The notes under the pieces are model-generated. The model had not been told where the DNA came from. It was given only the letters and a program-made list of their open reading frames with translations, and searched no databases. Shown piece by piece: positions 25,110 through 28,165 of a stretch of DNA of 28,165 nucleotides; position 1 is the stretch's first letter; each line of letters begins with the position of its first letter. The position numbers and the translations under genes are program-made. Origin of the DNA: Bacillota bacterium (GTDB lineage: Bacteria; Bacillota; Clostridia; Oscillospirales; Ruminococcaceae). The stretch is from the NCBI GenBank assembly GCA_023388515.1, contig JAEWGD010000031.1, positions 1 to 28,165 on the forward strand. The letters run 5' to 3'.

Positions 25110-25469
25110 TTATGTGTTCATATTGTCAATAAAAACATTCACCTTTAAAACTTCCATATCGGTTGCTTCTTCAACTGCAAACTTCACCTTATCAGTTATA
25201 CTTTTAGTAACAACGGAAATATTCGTTCCAAAAGCAACAGTAATATGCAAATTGACAATAAGCTTATTATCCTTTGTAGCAACCCTAACACCTTTATTAA
25301 TTTTATTCCCACTTTTATTTTTCTTAAAGAGTGCATATAACGCGTCAATCGGACTGCTCGAATTCATGTCAGCAACGCCAAAGCAGTTAGTTATTGTATA
25401 GCCAATCAGCTCAGAAAGATATTTTTCAGATATGGTTATTTTGCCAATATGGTTTTCTATGATAAGCAC
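25110..25469 (-). CDS. Asp23/Gls24 family protein (YloU-like)
   Basis: The 119-residue protein has the Asp23/Gls24 pattern: NHIGKITISEKYLSELIGYTIT, a NKGVRV...NKLIVNLHITV strand pair, and VTKSITDKVKFAVEEATDMEVLKVNVFI. The family is linked to the cell envelope and to alkaline-stress or fatty-acid functions, and YloU-type genes precede fakA in many Firmicutes. I chose the GTG at 25469 (MLIIENH), 8 bases after AAGGAG; the GTG and ATG at 25478 and 25475 are too close to that site. About 120 bp separates it from fakA. A promoter and a palindrome lie upstream. Confidence 0.85.
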   Translation of the reverse strand: MLIIENHIGKITISEKYLSELIGYTITNCFGVADMNSSSPIDALYALFKKNKSGNKINKGVRVATKDNKLIVNLHITVAFGTNISVVTKSITDKVKFAVEEATDMEVLKVNVFIDNMNT

Positions 25470-25488
25470 AAACATCACTCCTTAATAC

Positions 25489-25508
25489 TATATAATGTGC
25501 ATTATATA
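25489..25508. promoter_or_regulatory. AT-rich palindrome in the leader of the asp23-like operon
   Basis: Perfect 9-bp arms, TATATAATG and CATTATATA, around a TG centre, just upstream of the ribosome binding site. It could be an operator, or a chance AT palindrome; it also contains a TATAAT that could be a second -10 box. Confidence 0.35.
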
Positions 25509-25589
25509 ACTATGAATATTCAGCCAATAATGTAATGATTTAAAAGTCAAGCTGATAATCTTATTCTTCATTGCATAATAATTGTAATA

Positions 25590-25618
25590 ATTATATCATA
25601 TTTATCTTTTCATTACAA
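25590..25618 (-). promoter_or_regulatory. Promoter of the asp23-like/fakA/trpB/recG cluster
   Basis: Minus strand TTGTAA (25613-25618), 17 bp, TATAAT (25590-25595). It leaves a leader of about 115 nt before the asp23-like start codon. The rest of the divergent gap to ymdB holds no gene. Confidence 0.6.
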
Positions 25619-25742
25619 TACTATAATCTAGGAAAATAATAAAGATTTGTGCACTTGTATTTTTAAAAAATTATGGTAAAATATAAATGGAATAAAGATT
25701 CTACAATCGCAATACAAATATACTATATAACTAGGAGATAAT

Positions 25743-26507
25743 ATGAAACTTTTATTTATTGGCGATGTCGTTGGCAAGCACGGCTGTGACTTTCTACAAA
25801 AAAAATTACATTCATTAAAGCAAAAACATTCTATTGATATTACAGTAATTAACGGTGAAAATTCCGCCGCAGGCAATGGCATTACAAAAGCGTCAGCTGA
25901 AATGTTGTTTAGCTGTGGTGCAGATGTAATCACAACTGGAAATCATGCGTTCAAGCGTCGTGATTCTGTTCAAATATTTGAACGTGATACGATTATTAGA
26001 CCTGCTAATTATCCCGATGGAGTTATCGGGAAAGGCATTTGCGTGTTGGATTTTGGAAAATATTCAGTTGCAATTGTAAATTTAATGGGAACTGTATATA
26101 TGGAAGCACTCGATAATCCATTTAATGTAATCGATGATATTTTAAAGAATGTAGATACGCCTAATATTTTTGTGGATTTCCACGCTGAAGCCACTGCTGA
26201 AAAAAAGGCTATGGGGCATTATCTTGCCGGAAAAGTGACGGCTGTTATGGGAACTCATACCCATGTTCAGACAAATGATGATATAATTCTCAACGACCAT
26301 ACGGGCTATATTACAGATGTTGGAATGACAGGCCCTGAGCTATCTGTACTTGGAGTTGCGACAGAACCTGCTGTAAATAAATTAAAATATAAATACCCTG
26401 TACAGTTTACAGAGGCGAACACAAGTTGCTTTTTGAACGGTGTGGTGGTAGAATTTTCCGAAGAAGTTGGAAGATGTACTAAATTTGACAAAATTATTGA
26501 GAGATAA
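25743..26507 (+). CDS. ymdB: YmdB family phosphodiesterase
   Basis: Calcineurin-like metallophosphoesterase; the Bacillus YmdB hydrolyses cyclic nucleotides and influences biofilm and sporulation decisions. The 254 residues carry the full metal set at nearly the Bacillus positions: Asp8 (FIGDVVG), Glu39-Asn40 (NGENSAAGNGIT), Asn67-His68 (TTGNHAFK), His147 (DFHAEATAEK), His172 and His174 (GTHTHVQTNDD). The start follows AGGAGA. In Bacillus it lies between rny and spoVS; here spoVS follows by about 100 bp, but upstream is the divergent asp23-like gene instead of rny. Confidence 0.93.
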   Translation: MKLLFIGDVVGKHGCDFLQKKLHSLKQKHSIDITVINGENSAAGNGITKASAEMLFSCGADVITTGNHAFKRRDSVQIFERDTIIRPANYPDGVIGKGICVLDFGKYSVAIVNLMGTVYMEALDNPFNVIDDILKNVDTPNIFVDFHAEATAEKKAMGHYLAGKVTAVMGTHTHVQTNDDIILNDHTGYITDVGMTGPELSVLGVATEPAVNKLKYKYPVQFTEANTSCFLNGVVVEFSEEVGRCTKFDKIIER

Positions 26508-26529
26508 TGAACAAATTTTTGAAAAACTA

Positions 26530-26558
26530 TTGCAAAACTTTTTATAATGTTGTATAAT
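26530..26558 (+). promoter_or_regulatory. Promoter of spoVS
   Basis: TTGCAA (26530-26535), 17 bp, TATAAT (26553-26558), about 45 bp before the start codon. It resembles a vegetative promoter, so spoVS is probably transcribed apart from ymdB as well. Confidence 0.65.
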
Positions 26559-26604
26559 AACGATTACCAAGTACCTTTTTAAATTTATACGGGAGGTTTC
26601 AACA

Positions 26605-26865
26605 ATGGAAGTTTTAAAGGTCTCATCACATTCTTCACCAAATTCAGTTGCAGGAGCAATTGCAGGAGTTATCAGAGAAAAATCTGCTGTTGAAGTTCAA
26701 GCAATCGGTGCAGGTGCTACTAACCAATCTGTGAAAGCAATCGCAATCGCTCGTGGTTATCTTGCTCCTATTGGCATTGACTTAATTTGCACCCCTGCAT
26801 TTGCAAATATTGAAATTGATGGCGAAGAAAGAACAGCTATCAAACTTATTTGCGAACCAAGATAG
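26605..26865 (+). CDS. spoVS: Stage V sporulation protein S
   Basis: An 86-residue, highly conserved small protein (MEVLKVSSHSSPNSVAGAIAGVIRE, then NQSVKAIAIARGYLAPIGIDL). SpoVS belongs to the Alba-like/SpoVS fold and in Bacillus affects septation and spore coat completion. The start follows GGGAGG. Its position after ymdB is a conserved Firmicutes neighbourhood. With the coat genes at 11772-12690 it shows that the organism carries sporulation functions, although spoVS-like genes also occur in some non-sporeformers. Confidence 0.95.
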   Translation: MEVLKVSSHSSPNSVAGAIAGVIREKSAVEVQAIGAGATNQSVKAIAIARGYLAPIGIDLICTPAFANIEIDGEERTAIKLICEPR

Positions 26866-26910
26866 GCTCTATTTATTTACATAATCGTTCTAATTTACTT
26901 AATCTTTCTT

Positions 26911-26938
26911 AGACGGTCGGTGACCGTCTTGCTTTATT
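26911..26938 (+). terminator. Terminator of spoVS
   Basis: An 8-bp perfect stem, AGACGGTC/GACCGTCT (26911-26918, 26922-26929), 3-nt loop, then TGCTTTATT. A second weaker stem, TAGCTAA/TTAGCTA, with a T-rich tail lies at 26965-26997. Confidence 0.8.
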
Positions 26939-27090
26939 ATTGCAATTTATAAAATACAAAGCCATAGCTAATGGTCTACACTGTTAGCTAGAACTTTTAT
27001 TGTAATTGAGGCATAAAATATAGAGAATAGGTATATACATATATCTAAACTACAATTATTTTTTTATATTAAATTTTTTTCGCAAAACAC

Positions 27091-27119
27091 TTGACAAAAC
27101 TAAAATGATATGATAAAAT
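27091..27119 (+). promoter_or_regulatory. Promoter of the two tRNA-Ser genes
   Basis: TTGACA (27091-27096), 17 bp, TAAAAT (27114-27119), 20 bp before the first tRNA. Confidence 0.8.
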
Positions 27120-27138
27120 AATAAAGCTGATTAAATGC

Positions 27139-27227
<89 letters not shown>

Positions 27228-27253
27228 TTTTTATATTTTTATTTGTTACTCTT

Positions 27254-27343
27254 GGAGAAGTACTCAAGTGGTGACGAGGCGCCCCTGCTAAGGGCGTAGG
27301 TCGGGTGACCGGCGCGAGGGTTCAAATCCCTCCTTCTCCGCCA
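27254..27343 (+). tRNA. tRNA-Ser (GCT)
   Basis: A 90-nt class II tRNA with acceptor GGAGAAG/CTTCTCC, anticodon stem CGCCC/GGGCG with loop CTGCTAA (GCT), variable arm GGTC-GGGT-GACC, T loop GTTCAAA and encoded CCA. Confidence 0.97.
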
Positions 27344-27382
27344 AAATCCCATCTTAGAATGGCGAAGTTCTAACGATGGTGT

Positions 27383-27420
27383 AAAAAGTCTCTGAAGTCG
27401 TTGATTTCAGGGGCTTTTTT
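27383..27420 (+). terminator. Terminator after the tRNA-Ser pair
   Basis: A 9-bp stem, GTCTCTGAA with TTCAGGGGC (two G-U pairs), then TTTTTT, 40 bp after the last tRNA. Confidence 0.75.
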
Positions 27421-27477
27421 CATTTCAGTATATGCGATGACGGGCTTTATCTTTATCATATGACAACCATATTTTGG

Positions 27478-27514
27478 AGTCAGGATTCATTTTGAGTCCT
27501 GACTTTTGTTTTTT
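27478..27514 (+). terminator. Second, very strong hairpin terminator
   Basis: A 12-bp stem with one wobble (27478-27489 with 27493-27504), 3-nt loop, followed by TTTTGTTTTTT. No gene lies between it and the previous terminator, so it may shield or belong to the inserted element downstream. Confidence 0.8.
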
Positions 27515-27526
27515 GATGTAACCGGA

Positions 27527-27557
27527 AAAAGTGTCGATGTGGCACTTTTATTTTTTT
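27527..27557 (+). terminator. Third hairpin with T run
   Basis: AAAAGTG (27527-27533) pairs with CACTTTT (27543-27549), followed by TTTTTTT. It is the third terminator-like hairpin within 175 bp. The stretch from here to 27812 shows no gene, only a direct repeat ATGGCGAATA at 27680-27689 and 27749-27758. Confidence 0.5.
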
Positions 27558-27812
27558 ATCTGCACGGACAAGGCAGACAAGCCGAACAAGCTTACTTTCG
27601 TTTTATGGTGTAACCAGTTTGCCATTTTGTGAAAATCCGACAAGATATTCAGTTTTTGGTACCGTTTTGAAAGTCAGTAATGGCGAATATCTCAAAGATT
27701 CAAATCATAAATATTTTTTAACTTCAACCCCGAAGCAAAGTTCGCATTATGGCGAATAAGGACAAACCGATGCCACATATATTTTGAAAATGGCAGTTTT
27801 AGCCTTACGAAT

Positions 27813-28165
27813 ATGGTGGTGAAATATGTGACCGGTGAACAGAAACAACAAATCTTCCTGCTTCGCAAAAAAGGCTTGAGTTTTTCAAAGATAAGCGAGC
27901 AAATGGGGATTTCCAGAAATACAATAAAAACATTTTGCTGGCGCAACGCACTTTCCGATGGTGAAATGGAAAAGCCTTTTGATAATCGGGGCTATAAGGG
28001 ATTTTGCAAGCAGTGCGGCAAGCAACTGGAGCAGAAACCGAAAAGCCGCCCGAAAGTATTTTGTTGCAATAAATGCCGCCAGACTTGGTGGAACGAGCAT
28101 GATGGACTGATTAATCGTAAAAAGCAAGTCGCCTGCGTTTGCGAATACTGCGGCAAGGAATTTAT
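27813..28165 (+). CDS. Helix-turn-helix / zinc-ribbon protein of a mobile element (partial)
   Basis: An open frame of 117 codons runs off the window end. Residues 1-45 hold a helix-turn-helix with KKGLSFSKISEQMGISRNTIK, typical of resolvase and transposase-type DNA-binding domains. Next comes a zinc ribbon, CKQCGKQL...KVFCCNKCRQTWW, and the start of a second, CEYCGKEF. Proteins with this HTH plus double zinc-ribbon layout, including the K-x-C-C-x-x-C-R-x-x-WW run, are frequent in clostridial genomes as mobile-element genes, often annotated loosely as sigma-70-like or HTH proteins. The region is visibly richer in G+C and in CGC, GGC and AAG codons than its neighbours. No good ribosome binding site precedes the ATG (27813), so the start is uncertain. 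Confidence 0.7.
   Translation, partial: MVVKYVTGEQKQQIFLLRKKGLSFSKISEQMGISRNTIKTFCWRNALSDGEMEKPFDNRGYKGFCKQCGKQLEQKPKSRPKVFCCNKCRQTWWNEHDGLINRKKQVACVCEYCGKEF

Noticed and set aside
24273..25148. A 291-codon open frame on the + strand opposite fakA.
   Set aside because: It is the antisense shadow of a clear FakA-like gene; it has serine/proline-rich composition and no domain.

Overview
The window is low-G+C DNA from an anaerobic, spore-forming member of the Clostridia, most likely a fibre-degrading Ruminococcus/Oscillospiraceae-type gut bacterium. This is an inference from gene content: SpoVS and CotF-like coat genes (sporulation), HydF ([FeFe]-hydrogenase maturation), a cytoplasmic cellobiose phosphorylase (cellodextrin use), clear Gram-positive ribosome binding sites, tRNAs with encoded CCA, and the Firmicutes clusters ymdB-spoVS and asp23-fakA-recG.

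Layout. (1) 112-10302: an arginine operon read leftwards, from a promoter at 10222-10249 with candidate ARG boxes to a terminator at 112-137. The order is argG, a DUF3592-like membrane gene, argH, argC (short type-2 form), argJ, argB, a YcxB-like membrane gene, argD, a LURP-one-like gene, argF. Together the arg enzymes make arginine from glutamate by the cyclic ArgJ route; no separate argA is present. (2) 10659-11342: a TIM-barrel gene of unknown function with its own promoter. (3) 11685-12690: two spore-coat genes, one with a glutamine/glycine/proline-rich repeat tail. (4) 12782-14051: hydF, alone on the + strand and convergent with (5) 14055-18175: a GalM-type epimerase, a small membrane protein and cellobiose phosphorylase. 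(6) 18279-19448: a cupin gene and a tRNA operon (Val-Asp-Phe-Gly). (7) 19535-25618: a leftward asp23-like, fakA, trpB2, recG cluster. (8) 25743-26938: ymdB and spoVS, rightward. (9) 27091-28165: two tRNA-Ser genes, a stack of terminators, then the start of a mobile-element-type gene (helix-turn-helix plus zinc ribbon) cut by the window end.

The most unusual feature is a family of about 70-77 bp intergenic repeats: seven full copies and one partial. Each folds into three consecutive hairpins followed by an AAAACTTTT-type end, and the stems differ between copies by compensatory changes. Six copies form three inverted pairs with the AAAACTTTT ends facing inwards. Each pair joins one AAGCTT-type copy to one CCAATT/CCAGTT-type copy. 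One pair encloses the ycxB-like gene inside the arginine operon; the other two enclose 46 and 118 bp. The remaining two copies are identical direct repeats on either side of a small membrane-protein gene. The arrangement resembles REPIN doublets or structured MITEs; no transposase for it is visible here.

Several genes have in-frame upstream extensions that run into these repeats or across promoters. I chose starts by ribosome binding site and family N-terminus, so some coding regions are shorter than the longest open frame.
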